From positions 1-64,000 of the forward strand of contig DBFJJS010000012.1 of NCBI GenBank assembly GCA_048393055.1: a stretch of 64,000 bases of DNA. Direction: 5' to 3'. This document shows, piece by piece, positions 1-8,349 of this stretch. The notes under the pieces are model-generated. The model had not been told where the DNA came from, did not search any database, and saw only the letters and a program-made list of their open reading frames with translations. The translations under genes and the position numbers were made by a program. Each line of letters opens with the position of its first letter. Positions within the stretch are counted from its first letter, which is position 1. Source of the stretch: Faeciplasma sp048393055 (GTDB lineage: Bacteria; Bacillota; Clostridia; Oscillospirales; Ruminococcaceae).

Positions 1-199
1 GCGTTTTCCGTGTCCTTTTGCCGTGGCAATAGGGACACTCTTTGAAAACGCAAAACTCATATTTCCATTGTGGACGGTAGAAACGGCAAGTACCGCAATC
101 TTCATCATCTCCGGCACAACCGGATTGATAGCGGTCAAATCCCGGCTTCTGCTGCATGAGCAATTCAAACGCCCGTTGCTTGCCCTCGGTGAAATACAT
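1..199 (-). CDS. small Cys-rich protein, probable mobile-element gene (3' end outside window)
   Basis: An ORF of at least 66 codons begins at the ATG at 199-197 and runs off the left edge. A strong ribosome binding site (AAAGGAGG, about ten bases upstream) decides the start. The visible protein begins MYFTEGKQRAFELL and carries six cysteines in paired arrangements (C28, C35, C38, C50, C55, C58; motifs CGTC and CPYC), so a small zinc-ribbon-like fold is likely. It resembles small Cys-rich proteins I associate with conjugative elements of gut Firmicutes; that is from memory and not checked. It lies behind a terminator-like leader at 229-262. Its function is unknown. An overlapping frame starting at 227 is also open but has no comparable motif pattern. 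Confidence 0.6.
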   Translation of the reverse strand, partial: MYFTEGKQRAFELLMQQKPGFDRYQSGCAGDDEDCGTCRFYRPQWKYEFCVFKECPYCHGKRTRKT

Positions 200-228
200 T
201 CCGGCTGCGCCTCCTTTCCTGCGGGCAT

Positions 229-262
229 AAAAAAACGCCACAACTTCTTTGAAGCTGCGGCG
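229..262 (-). terminator. terminator/attenuator hairpin upstream of the left-edge gene
   Basis: On the minus strand a GC-rich stem (CGCCGCAGCTTC pairing with GAAGTTGTGGCG, including G-U pairs, loop CAAA) is followed directly by seven T residues. It lies only about ten bases upstream of the ribosome binding site of the small Cys-rich gene. Transcription coming from the right would therefore be stopped or attenuated before that gene. Confidence 0.6.
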
Positions 263-280
263 GCATATCCTACCCACTTA

Positions 281-323
281 AAAACGCCATATCAAGGCTT
301 GTCCAACCTTGCTACGGCGTTTT
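281..323. repeat. inverted repeat with T-runs on both sides
   Basis: AAAACGCC at 281-288 pairs with GGCGTTTT at 316-323, and an inner CAAGG/CCTTG helix extends the stem. Both strands have a T-run after the stem, so it could terminate in either direction. It lies between the left-edge gene and the end of the collagen-like gene and shares the element TGGCGTTTTT with the hairpin at 229-262. Confidence 0.5.
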
Positions 324-344
324 AGGTGTAATCATAGGGGCTGT

Positions 345-1262
345 TTAATTGTCTTTAAGATAGTGGAAAGCCGCATGGTTACGGCATTTTCCGTGTTGTG
401 CATATATTGACGGAGCAGTTGGACCTGTCGGTCCGGTAGGACCAGTTTCACCAGTGGGACCAGTTTCACCAGTAGGACCAGTTTCACCAGTGGGACCGGT
501 TTCACCGGTAGGACCAGTTTCACCGGTAGGTCCGGTCTCGCCAGTGGGACCAGTGGGACCAGTGGGACCGGTTTCTCCGGTTACGCTAAGACCAATTGCA
601 CCTGTAGCACCTGTAGCACCGTCTGCTCCTGTGGGACCAGTAGGACCGGTGGGACCAGTAGCACCAGTTGCACCTGTGGGACCGGTAGGACCTGTAACGC
701 CGGTGGGACCGGTAGGACCTGTAACGCCGGTGGGACCTGTAGGTCCTGTAGCACCGGTTCCGGCAGGACCTGTTGCGCCTGTTGCACCAGTAGCTCCGGT
801 AGGACCGGTAACTCCTGTAGCACCGGTGATTCCTCTTTCCCCGGTGATTCCAGTGGGACCAGTAGCACCAGTAGCTCCGGTAGGACCAGTAGCTCCGGTC
901 GCTCCGGTTGAGCCCGTTTCGCCAGTGGCTCCGGTTTCGCCTGTGAGTCCAGTGGGACCGGTAGGACCTGTAGCTCCTGTGGCTCCGGTGGGTCCTGTAG
1001 CTCCTGTGGCTCCGGTAGGACCGGTAACTCCGGTAATGCTTCTTCCTGCTATTCCGGTCGGACCGATTGAACCTGTAGGACCGGTGGGACCGGTGGGACC
1101 AGTGGGACCGGTAGCTCCGCGTGGACCGGTTACTCCGGTAGGACCTATGCAGCATCTTGGATCACAGCAGCGTCCGCAGCCTTGGCAGTCAGCCTGCTGG
1201 CAGCGGCAGCTTATCTCGTCAGGCAGAAAGCGGTTGCCGTTTGAAAAGTTATAAGTTGCCAT
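345..1262 (-). CDS. collagen-like (GXT-repeat) surface protein
   Basis: 305 residues. Residues 1-39 form a Cys-rich head (eight Cys, motif CCDPRCC). From G40 to about residue 282 there is a collagen-type Gly-X-Y array dominated by GPT, GAT and GET. It is broken twice by five-residue steps (GRSIT near 71, GLSVT near 222) and once by a two-residue step. Threonine fills nearly every Y position, as in BclA-type exosporium filaments, where such threonines are glycosylated. No signal peptide or LPXTG motif is seen. The C-terminal part is only 23 residues, so the globular trimerisation head of BclA-like proteins is absent or has been cut off near the mobile-element edge. The ATG at 1262 has an AGGAGA site. 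It lies 11 bases downstream of a glycosyltransferase gene. Role inferred: spore-surface or cell-surface filament. Confidence 0.85.
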   Translation of the reverse strand: MATYNFSNGNRFLPDEISCRCQQADCQGCGRCCDPRCCIGPTGVTGPRGATGPTGPTGPTGPTGSIGPTGIAGRSITGVTGPTGATGATGPTGATGATGPTGPTGLTGETGATGETGSTGATGATGPTGATGATGPTGITGERGITGATGVTGPTGATGATGATGPAGTGATGPTGPTGVTGPTGPTGVTGPTGPTGATGATGPTGPTGPTGADGATGATGAIGLSVTGETGPTGPTGPTGETGPTGETGPTGETGPTGETGPTGETGPTGETGPTGPTGPTAPSIYAQHGKCRNHAAFHYLKDN

Positions 1263-1273
1263 ATAATTTTCTC

Positions 1274-2347
1274 CTATTTTCTAAGTTTTGCTTCAAAGTA
1301 TGCTTTATTGTGAAGATATTGTCTACTGTTTGGCTTTATCCGTCCCGCCAGTTCATTAAACCTGTTGGCCGCAACGCAGTCTCCGAGGCGGTCGTATATG
1401 ACGGCAAGCTGAATGTAGGGGATGTATCCCCCATAATCGGCGTGGATAAAGCCCGCGCTTCGCTGATTGAATTGACGCGGCGCGAGTTTGTACCAGAATG
1501 CTGAGGTTTCGAGGTCTCCTCGCATGAAGAAGATATACCCCATCCTGCAGCACATGTCCGCGCGGGGACGCGCAAGCTCAAGGCTGCGCAAAAGGTATTT
1601 TTCCGCAGTGTCAAGCTCGTTTTCCCGAAGGTACAGCTCCGCTGTCTCGCAACAGGCGGACACTCTGTTTTCCACCCAGCAGCGAGGGTTGTCTATACAG
1701 AGTGAGTAGTAGACCTTCGCCTCGTCTATCCTGCCGTGGGAGGCAAGCTCCCTTGCGTAGTAGTATTGCTCGCGGGGGTTAAGCTCTCTGCCAGATGCAA
1801 TAATGCGTTCGAAGATGTCGATGTTTCTTTTGGGGTCGCGGTTGTCCTTGCCCAGGTGCCACACCTGTGCTTTTGACTCCGCAATCAACCCGCAGGGAGG
1901 TATTGCTTCGTGGATATCGCCCTCGAACCAGTGACCTCTGCCGAGGCGTATTATCCTTTCGCGCCGGAAGCTCAGGTTCACCCTGCCGTTTTCGTCAAAT
2001 CCGACGCAGTACGGCATAAACACCATGTCCGGAAGCTCCTTATCAAGGCTTAAAAGAGTTTTTGACAGCTCCTCGCGGCTGCTTGGGGGTATTATGTCGT
2101 CGGCGTCGAGCCACATGGCGTACTCGGTTTTTGCAAGCGAGAACGCGTAGTTTCTTGCGGCGCTGAAGCTGTATACCCACTCGAACTGGTATACGTCCGC
2201 TCCGAAGCGCGCGGCTTCCTCGCGGGTGCGGTCGGTCGAGCCGGTGTCCACGACTATTACCCTTTTAAACAGCCCTTTTACCGATTCAAGGCAGCGAGGA
2301 AGGGTTTTTTCCTCGTTTTTTGCAATAAGGCAAAGAGTACACTCCAT
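1274..2347 (-). CDS. family 2 glycosyltransferase with C-terminal TPR-like region
   Basis: 357 residues from the ATG at 2347, which has GGAGG six bases upstream; an ATG 126 bases further upstream has no such site. The N-terminal GT-A domain shows MECTLCLIAKNEEKTLPRCL, the nucleotide-binding VVDTGSTDRT at about 33-42 and the metal-binding DADD at 81-84. The C-terminal half (about 190-345) is alpha-helical with TPR-like repeats (for example AEKYLLRSLELARPRADMCC), an architecture known in clostridial glycosyltransferases of the SunS/TPR group. It is transcribed with, and directly upstream of, the threonine-rich collagen-like gene, so its likely acceptor is that protein. The sugar donor cannot be told from the sequence. 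Confidence 0.85.
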   Translation of the reverse strand: MECTLCLIAKNEEKTLPRCLESVKGLFKRVIVVDTGSTDRTREEAARFGADVYQFEWVYSFSAARNYAFSLAKTEYAMWLDADDIIPPSSREELSKTLLSLDKELPDMVFMPYCVGFDENGRVNLSFRRERIIRLGRGHWFEGDIHEAIPPCGLIAESKAQVWHLGKDNRDPKRNIDIFERIIASGRELNPREQYYYARELASHGRIDEAKVYYSLCIDNPRCWVENRVSACCETAELYLRENELDTAEKYLLRSLELARPRADMCCRMGYIFFMRGDLETSAFWYKLAPRQFNQRSAGFIHADYGGYIPYIQLAVIYDRLGDCVAANRFNELAGRIKPNSRQYLHNKAYFEAKLRK

Positions 2348-2440
2348 AGTTTCCTCCGTCAATATCAGTTTAGCGTAGTACATAGTATGCCGCAGGCACG
2401 GGAGTGGTTCAAAATAAGTCAAAATAAATCCGCTTGACTC

Positions 2441-2469
2441 TTTACAAATGAGGGCTGTTGTGATAAAAT
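2441..2469 (+). promoter_or_regulatory. sigma-A type promoter of nifJ
   Basis: TTTACA at 2441-2446 and TAAAAT at 2464-2469 are separated by exactly 17 bases, about 70 bases upstream of the nifJ start. Confidence 0.6.
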
Positions 2470-2471
2470 GC

Positions 2472-2515
2472 AAGTTGTAAAGTTATGCATTTTTCCATAA
2501 CGATTTTCACAACTT
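2472..2515 (+). promoter_or_regulatory. nested inverted repeat in the nifJ leader
   Basis: AAGTTGT (2472-2478) pairs with ACAACTT (2509-2515), and inside it GTTATG (2482-2487) pairs with CATAAC (2496-2501). It starts at the expected transcription start and could be an operator dyad or a 5' leader hairpin. It does not match the Rex consensus well. Confidence 0.45.
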
Positions 2516-2537
2516 CTCTACAACAAGGAGGATATCT

Positions 2538-5500
2538 ATGGCAAGAAAAATGAAAACCATGGATGGAAATAACGCGGCTGCATGGGCGGCATATCCGTTT
2601 ACAGAGGTCGCGGCTATCTATCCCATCACGCCTTCTTCGGTAATGGCCGAGGTAACAGACGCATGGAGCGCCAAGGGTCAGACAAATCTTTTCGGCACTC
2701 CGGTAAAAGTGGCTGAAATGCAGTCTGAGGCGGGCGCGGCCGGAACGGTACACGGTTCGCTCGCTGCCGGCGCACTTACAACAACTTATACTGCTTCTCA
2801 GGGTCTTCTTTTAATGATCCCCAACATGTATAAGATAGCGGGCGAGCTTTTGCCCTGCGTTATTCACGTTTCCGCAAGATGCGTTGCAAGCCATGCCCTT
2901 AACATCTTCGGCGACCATTCCGACGTTTACGCATGCCGTCAGACAGGCTTTGCGATGCTCTGCTCCACCAACCCTCAGGAGGTAATGGACCTCGGAACTA
3001 TCGCTCATCTGTCTACAATCAAGGCAAGAGTGCCCTTCCTTCACTTCTTTGACGGATTCAGGACCTCTCATGAGATTCAGAAGATAGAGACCTGGGACAA
3101 GGCCGACGTTGCCGAGATGGTTGACTGGGAGGCTCTTGAGGCGTTCAGAAACCGCGCCATCAACCCCGAGCACCCCGTTCTTCGCGGCTCTGCCCAGAAC
3201 CCCGACATCTTCTTCCAGGCTCGCGAGGCCTGCAACACCTACTACGATGCCGTTCCAAGCATTGTAGAGGAGTACATGGACCTTGTAAACAAGAAGATAG
3301 GCACAAACTACAAGCTCTTTAACTACTACGGCGCTCCCGACGCAGAAAAGATCATCATCGCAATGGGCTCTGTCTGCGACACCATCGAGGAGACGATAGA
3401 CTACCTCAACGCCCGCGGCGAGAAGCTCGGACTTGTAAAGGTAAGGCTCTACAGACCCTTCCGTGCGGACAAGCTCGTAGAGGCTATACCCGCTACCGTA
3501 AAGATGATAAGCGTTCTCGACAGGACAAAAGAGCCCGGTTCTTTGGGCGAGCCTTTGTATCTCGACGTTGTGGCAGCTCTTAAGAACTCTCCGTTCAAGG
3601 ACGTTCCGGTTTCCTCCGGAAGATACGGTCTTGGCTCCAAGGACACCACTCCCGACCAGATCAAGGCGGTTTACGACAACAGCGCTGACGTCGAGGGCTA
3701 CAAGCCCAGATTCACCATCGGAATCAACGACGACGTTACCCACCTTTCGCTCGAGACCTGCGGCAAGCTCGATTCCGCTCCCGCCGGAACTATCTCCTGC
3801 AAGTTCTGGGGTCTCGGCTCTGACGGTACTGTCGGCGCGAACAAGAACTCCATCAAGATAATAGGCGACCACACCGACAAGTACGCTCAGGCATACTTCT
3901 CATACGACTCCAAGAAGTCGGGCGGCGTAACGGTTTCTCACCTCAGATTCGGCGACACGCCCATTAAGTCCGCATATCTTATCAATCAGGCCGACTTTGT
4001 CGCCTGCCACAACGAGTCCTATATCACCAAGTACGATATGGTAGAGGACGTTAAGCCGGGCGGAACATTCCTTCTTAACTGCCAGTGGCCTGTCGAGGAG
4101 CTGGACGAGAGGCTTCCCGGTCAGGTTAAGAGATATATCGCTCAGAACAACATCAAGTTCTATATTATCAACGGTATCGACATCGGAAAGAAGATAGGTC
4201 TCGGCTCGAGGATCAACACTGTTTTGCAGTCTGCATTCTTCAAGCTTGCCAACATCATTCCGATAGATGAGGCTATCAAGTACATGAAGGACGCCGCTAC
4301 CGCTTCCTACTCCAAGAAGGGCGAAGCGATTGTCAAGATGAACCACGACGCTATCGACGCAGGCTGCCAGGGTATAGTCGAGGTCAAGGTTCCCGAGTCC
4401 TGGAAGGACTGCCCCGACACCGCGATGGGTATGCCTGCCGCTACCGGCGACAACAAGACCCTTATCGATTATGTAAACAACATCCTTATTCCCTGCAACG
4501 CTCAGCAGGGCGACAAGCTCCCTGTTTCCGCGTTCGTTGCCAACGCAGACGGAACCTTCCCGCAGGGCTCTGCGGCATTTGAGAAGAGAGGAATCGCTAT
4601 CGACGTTCCCGCATGGAACTCCGACAACTGCATCCAGTGCAACTTCTGCTCGTATGTCTGCCCGCACGCAGTAATCCGTCCGGTTATAATGACAGAGGCA
4701 GAGCTTGAGGCTGCTCCCGAGCTTGCAAAGAAGAAGGCTAAGCCTGCGACCGGTATGCCAGGCTACTACTTCGTAATGACTATGTCGGCTCTTGACTGCA
4801 CCGGCTGCGGCTCATGCGTAAACGTATGTCCCGGCAAGAAGGGCGAGAAGGCTCTTAATATGAGACCTCTCGACGAGCAGCTTGCGGAGCAGGAGGTATT
4901 CAACTACGCTCTCACCCTCGACGATAAGCCGGAGGTTCACGAGAAGTTCAAGGAGACCACCGTTAAGGGCTCGCAGTTCAAGCAGCCGCTTCTCGAGTTC
5001 TCGGGCGCGTGCGCGGGCTGCGGAGAGACTCCTTACGCCAAGCTCATAACCCAGCTCTTCGGCGACAGGATGTATATCGCGAACGCTACCGGATGCTCCT
5101 CTATCTGGGGCGGCTCTGCACCCTCTACTCCTTATACCACAAATAAGGCCGGCAAGGGTCCCGCCTGGGCTAACTCCCTCTTCGAGGACAACGCCGAGTA
5201 CGGCTACGGCATGTTCTTAGCTCAGAACACCATACGTCAGAGAAACATCGCAAGGCTTCTTGAGATTGAAAAGACTCTCGACTGCGCAGACTGCAAGGCT
5301 GTTATCGACGAGTATCTTTCCACCGTTGACGACGGCAAGCTCAACAGCATAGCTACCGACAAGCTTATCGAGGTCCTTCCCAAGATCGGAACTCCCGAGG
5401 CTATGGCTGTCCTTAGGGATAAGGACTTCTTAAGAAAGAAGTCGATGTGGGTATTCGGCGGAGACGGCTGGGCATATGATATCGGCTTCGGCGGACTTGA

Positions 5501-6092
5501 CCATGTAATCGCTCAGAACGAGGATATCAACATTTTCGTATTCGACACCGAGGTTTACTCCAACACCGGCGGACAGGCGTCCAAGGCTACCCCTGCGGGA
5601 GCTATCGCGCAGTTTGCCGCCGCAGGTAAGGCTATAAAGAAGAAGGATCTCGCCGGAATTGCAATGACCTACGGCTATGTATACGTAGCTCACGTTGCGA
5701 TGGGCGCTGACTACAACCAGTGCATCAAGGCTATAGCCGAGGCTGAAAGCTACCATGGTCCTTCCATCATCATCGGGTACGCTCCCTGCATCAACCACGG
5801 TATCAAGGGCGGCATGAGTCTTGCTCAGACCGAGGAGAAGAAGGCTGTAGAGGCAGGCTACTGGCATCTTTACAGATACGATCCCAGACTTGCGGCGCAG
5901 GGCAAGAATCCGTTCCAGCTCGATTCAAAGGCTCCTACCGCTGATTACAAGGACTTCATCATGGGTGAGGTAAGATATAACTCGCTCGCAAGGTCCAATC
6001 CAGAAAGAGCCGAGAAGCTCTTCGACAGCGCAGTAGAGAACGCTAAGCACAGGTATGATTACCTTGTAGAGCTGGCAAAGAACGCCGACTAA
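2538..6092 (+). CDS. nifJ: pyruvate:ferredoxin (flavodoxin) oxidoreductase
   Basis: 1184 residues, the usual length of the single-chain homodimeric enzyme. It converts pyruvate and CoA to acetyl-CoA and CO2 and reduces ferredoxin, the central step of fermentative pyruvate use. Domains in order: N-terminal pyrimidine-binding domain (AIYPITPSSVMAE), gamma-type domain, two 4Fe-4S ferredoxin motifs (CIQCNFCSYVCP near residue 697 and CTGCGSCVNVCP near 754), the proximal cluster/TPP region beginning CAGCGETP near 825, and the TPP-binding signature GDGWAYDIG near 975 followed by SNTGGQ. The AAGGAGG site lies close upstream of the ATG. It is a single-gene transcript with its own promoter and terminator. 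Codon use is strongly biased, as expected for a highly expressed gene. Confidence 0.97.
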   Translation: MARKMKTMDGNNAAAWAAYPFTEVAAIYPITPSSVMAEVTDAWSAKGQTNLFGTPVKVAEMQSEAGAAGTVHGSLAAGALTTTYTASQGLLLMIPNMYKIAGELLPCVIHVSARCVASHALNIFGDHSDVYACRQTGFAMLCSTNPQEVMDLGTIAHLSTIKARVPFLHFFDGFRTSHEIQKIETWDKADVAEMVDWEALEAFRNRAINPEHPVLRGSAQNPDIFFQAREACNTYYDAVPSIVEEYMDLVNKKIGTNYKLFNYYGAPDAEKIIIAMGSVCDTIEETIDYLNARGEKLGLVKVRLYRPFRADKLVEAIPATVKMISVLDRTKEPGSLGEPLYLDVVAALKNSPFKDVPVSSGRYGLGSKDTTPDQIKAVYDNSADVEGYKPRFTIGINDDVTHLSLETCGKLDSAPAGTISCKFWGLGSDGTVGANKNSIKIIGDHTDKYAQAYFSYDSKKSGGVTVSHLRFGDTPIKSAYLINQADFVACHNESYITKYDMVEDVKPGGTFLLNCQWPVEELDERLPGQVKRYIAQNNIKFYIINGIDIGKKIGLGSRINTVLQSAFFKLANIIPIDEAIKYMKDAATASYSKKGEAIVKMNHDAIDAGCQGIVEVKVPESWKDCPDTAMGMPAATGDNKTLIDYVNNILIPCNAQQGDKLPVSAFVANADGTFPQGSAAFEKRGIAIDVPAWNSDNCIQCNFCSYVCPHAVIRPVIMTEAELEAAPELAKKKAKPATGMPGYYFVMTMSALDCTGCGSCVNVCPGKKGEKALNMRPLDEQLAEQEVFNYALTLDDKPEVHEKFKETTVKGSQFKQPLLEFSGACAGCGETPYAKLITQLFGDRMYIANATGCSSIWGGSAPSTPYTTNKAGKGPAWANSLFEDNAEYGYGMFLAQNTIRQRNIARLLEIEKTLDCADCKAVIDEYLSTVDDGKLNSIATDKLIEVLPKIGTPEAMAVLRDKDFLRKKSMWVFGGDGWAYDIGFGGLDHVIAQNEDINIFVFDTEVYSNTGGQASKATPAGAIAQFAAAGKAIKKKDLAGIAMTYGYVYVAHVAMGADYNQCIKAIAEAESYHGPSIIIGYAPCINHGIKGGMSLAQTEEKKAVEAGYWHLYRYDPRLAAQGKNPFQLDSKAPTADYKDFIMGEVRYNSLARSNPERAEKLFDSAVENAKHRYDYLVELAKNAD

Positions 6093-6110
6093 AATATATA
6101 GTGGCATAAT

Positions 6111-6144
6111 AAAAAGAGCAGGCCTTGGACCTGCTCTTTTTATA
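6111..6144 (+). terminator. rho-independent terminator of nifJ
   Basis: AGAGCAGG and CCTGCTCT form a perfect 8-bp stem followed by TTTTTATA. Confidence 0.9.
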
Positions 6145-6194
6145 TTAGGCAATCCGCGAAGGGTATATTATTTTTTGCAGCTGTTTTGCGATAT

Positions 6195-6243
6195 AAAAAG
6201 AGCGTATAATAACGACGCGCTTAAAACGCGCCGCATTATACGC
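6195..6243 (-). terminator. rho-independent terminator of the acidic lipoprotein gene
   Basis: GCGTATAAT (6202-6210) pairs with ATTATACGC (6235-6243), with an inner GCGC/GCGC helix. Minus-strand transcription then meets CTTTTTATA. Confidence 0.85.
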
Positions 6244-6255
6244 ACTGCGGGATAC

Positions 6256-6783
6256 TTACTCGTCTATCTCGAGGTCGTCAGTGTCGATTCCGAGAGAAGC
6301 AAGAAATTCGTCTACGTTTATGTCCTCCCAGCCAAGATCGGCAACGTCTTCGTCGTCACCCTCGTCGACTTGGTTTTCCTCTGAGTCTTCGTTTTCTTCC
6401 GGCTCTCCACCATTTACAGGCTCTGTTGCCTGAGGCTTATCTTCCTCCTCCGGCTCTGTAGCTTCTGACTCCGAGTCCTGTTGCGGCGTGGTAGCTTCCG
6501 GTTCGGTTACGTCTGGTTCTGTAACTGCCGTGGGAATATCCGGTTCAGATTCGACTTCCTGCGGCTGTGTTTCCTCCGGCCAAGGCGAGCCTGTATCATC
6601 CGGCCAAGGCGAGTTTATATCGCCCTGCGGCGCGTCTGTAGAAACCGTGGTGTCTCCGTCCTCAGCGTCAGTTTGCACGGTTGAATCAGCGTCGCCGTTT
6701 ACATTCAATGTATCGTCGGTCCCACAGGAAACAAGCATCGCAACGCTTAACACAACAGCCAAAATTGTCAACAATTTTTTCAT
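6256..6783 (-). CDS. acidic low-complexity lipoprotein
   Basis: 175 residues from the ATG at 6783, chosen because AAAGGA lies just upstream and the protein then begins MKKLLTILAVVLSVAMLVSC, a standard lipoprotein signal with lipobox LVSC. The mature part is low complexity, very rich in Glu, Asp, Pro and Thr, with a repeated SPWP element, and ends in an acidic stretch with the short motif DEFLASLGIDTDDLE. No known domain is recognised. It stands alone between two terminators. It is likely a membrane-anchored surface protein of unknown role, possibly a spacer or cation-binding layer. Confidence 0.7.
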   Translation of the reverse strand: MKKLLTILAVVLSVAMLVSCGTDDTLNVNGDADSTVQTDAEDGDTTVSTDAPQGDINSPWPDDTGSPWPEETQPQEVESEPDIPTAVTEPDVTEPEATTPQQDSESEATEPEEEDKPQATEPVNGGEPEENEDSEENQVDEGDDEDVADLGWEDINVDEFLASLGIDTDDLEIDE

Positions 6784-6903
6784 ATGTAACGATCCTTTCA
6801 TGTTTCGTGTTTTAAAATCAAAGCGATTTGAATAAAGTCTTACCGTCCTGAATAAGCTCTATCAACCTTAAAACAACTAAAGCTCGAAAAAAATTGCATT
6901 TTG

Positions 6904-6937
6904 AAAAAGAAAACTCCGCCGTGGGTCAGAGGCGGAG
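6904..6937 (-). terminator. rho-independent terminator of rpsT
   Basis: CTCCGCC and GGCGGAG form the stem; the minus strand continues GTTTTCTTTTT. Confidence 0.9.
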
Positions 6938-6944
6938 GTTTTGA

Positions 6945-7190
6945 TTAAGCGTTGAGAAGCTTAGCAAGCTGGGATTTTTTTCTCGCAGCCTTGTTTTTGT
7001 GAATGATTCCCTTAGCGCAAGCCTGATCGACCTTCTTTATCGCATAGGTAACTGCAGCGACCTTATCGTCTCCCTCAGCTGCGTTTGCCTTCTTTATAGC
7101 GGTCTTAAGCGCGGTTTTGGTCATCTTGTTCTGAAGAGTCTTAGCCTCAATGATTCTGACTCTCTTCTTAGCAGACTTAATATTTGCCAT
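6945..7190 (-). CDS. rpsT: 30S ribosomal protein S20
   Basis: 81 residues beginning MANIKSAKKRVRIIEAKTLQ, Lys-rich and helical throughout, the usual S20 length and signature. It binds 16S rRNA in the small subunit. A strong AAGGAGGT site lies six bases before the ATG. It is transcribed alone, divergently from gpr, the common arrangement of rpsT next to gpr in Firmicutes. About 200 bases separate the two genes; no clear promoter could be fixed there. Confidence 0.96.
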   Translation of the reverse strand: MANIKSAKKRVRIIEAKTLQNKMTKTALKTAIKKANAAEGDDKVAAVTYAIKKVDQACAKGIIHKNKAARKKSQLAKLLNA

Positions 7191-7400
7191 TAAGACACCT
7201 CCTTAGTCAATTCATAAAGTTCACTTATTTGGATAAGCTAATTGCACGACTGAGAAAGTGCAAATAAGGTTAATGACTCCTTACTTTTACTTATTCAACA
7301 AGCATCGTACTTTACTATATCATTACTTTTTTCAAATTGCAATAGGTTTAAAAAATTTTTTACGTTTTATATAAAAAAAACAGGAGGGATAAAGAATTAA

Positions 7401-8261
7401 ATGCCTGTTAATGCTTTAAAAGTACGCACAGACCTTGCTCTTGAGAGCGCCCAGGCGGTTAAAGCCTCCGGCACCGGTTCGGAACTTCCGGACGGCGTTG
7501 AACTGAGCAGTTCAAACGAAGACGGTCTTTTGGTGACGGACGTTTTGGTAAAGACTGCCGATGCGTCAAATAAAATCGGAAAACCTATTGGAAGGTATAT
7601 AACGCTTGAGCCTGAGCTTCCATTAGATACGGCGCTCGGAAATGCTGAGGCTGCTGCACGTGTAATATCGAGATATCTAAGCGAGCTTTTGGGGGAGGTC
7701 AAAAAGGACGAAAACGTACTCGTAGTAGGACTTGGAAATTATTCAATCACCCCAGACAGCTTGGGACCCCGCGTTTCGGAGCACATATTTGCCACCAGGC
7801 ACATAAGGATTAGCGAGCCGGAGCTTTTTGAGGACGGCATGGGCAGCGTGTGCTCGATAATACCCGGCGTTATGGGCGAGACGGGTCTTGAGCCTCAGGA
7901 GCTAATACTTCCGCTTCTGAGCGAAATAAAATTTGACGCGCTTATCGCAGTTGACGCGCTTGCCTGTGCGAATGCCGCGCATTTGGGCAGGACGATACAG
8001 CTCACCGATACTGGCATATCCCCTGGAAGCGGGGTGCTCAACAAGAGAAAGGAGCTTTCCCGCGCGACAACGGGAATACGCACTATCGCAATTGGGGTTC
8101 CAACCATAGCGGACGCCGGCGGAGAGGGAGAGCCGCTGATGATAACGCCAAAAAATATTGATAAGCTCATTTCCACCTCTGCTTCGCTCTTGAGCGACGG
8201 CATAAACATGTGCCTGCACAAGGGGTTCGACCTTGAGGAGCTTCGGCTGCTCACAAGCTGA
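7401..8261 (+). CDS. gpr: spore germination endopeptidase (GPR, family A25)
   Basis: 286 residues. GPR degrades small acid-soluble spore proteins at the start of germination; it is made in the forespore as a zymogen that removes its own N-terminal segment. The conserved VRTDLALE is at residues 8-15, VVGLGNYSITPDSLGPR near 110-126, and PGVMGETGLE near 155-164. The core also contains DALIAVDALA and the conserved NKRKELS. AGGAGGG lies about a dozen bases before the ATG. Its presence shows that the organism, or its recent ancestor, forms endospores. It is usually driven by sigma-G, but no confident sigma-G site was identified. Confidence 0.95.
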   Translation: MPVNALKVRTDLALESAQAVKASGTGSELPDGVELSSSNEDGLLVTDVLVKTADASNKIGKPIGRYITLEPELPLDTALGNAEAAARVISRYLSELLGEVKKDENVLVVGLGNYSITPDSLGPRVSEHIFATRHIRISEPELFEDGMGSVCSIIPGVMGETGLEPQELILPLLSEIKFDALIAVDALACANAAHLGRTIQLTDTGISPGSGVLNKRKELSRATTGIRTIAIGVPTIADAGGEGEPLMITPKNIDKLISTSASLLSDGINMCLHKGFDLEELRLLTS

Positions 8262-8285
8262 ACAAAATAAAGCTGCAAAATGCTA

Positions 8286-8314
8286 TTGACAAACCAGACA
8301 TTAGCGGCTACACT
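8286..8314 (+). promoter_or_regulatory. sigma-A type promoter of acpP
   Basis: TTGACA at 8286-8291 and TACACT at 8309-8314 with a 17-base spacer, about 35 bases before the acpP start. Confidence 0.75.
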
Positions 8315-8349
8315 ATATTTGACATAAATTCAGACAGGAGGTTTGGAAG

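Noticed and set aside
23..325. 100-codon plus-strand ORF at the left edge
   Set aside because: It runs across both inverted repeats, has no ribosome binding site and is antisense to the better-supported Cys-rich gene.
454..1254. Long plus-strand ORF of Pro-Val-Gly repeats and several minus-strand ORFs in other frames over the collagen-like gene
   Set aside because: All are products of the 9-base repeat unit, which keeps every frame open; only the Gly-X-Y frame has a Cys-rich head, a ribosome binding site and a sensible start.
2440..2515. Rex (redox) operator upstream of nifJ
   Set aside because: The dyads present (GTTATG/CATAAC, AAGTTGT/ACAACTT) do not match TTGTTAA-N4-TTAACAA well enough.
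2811..3872. 353-codon and 255-codon minus-strand ORFs inside nifJ
   Set aside because: Antisense shadows caused by biased codon use in a highly expressed gene; no motifs and no ribosome binding sites.
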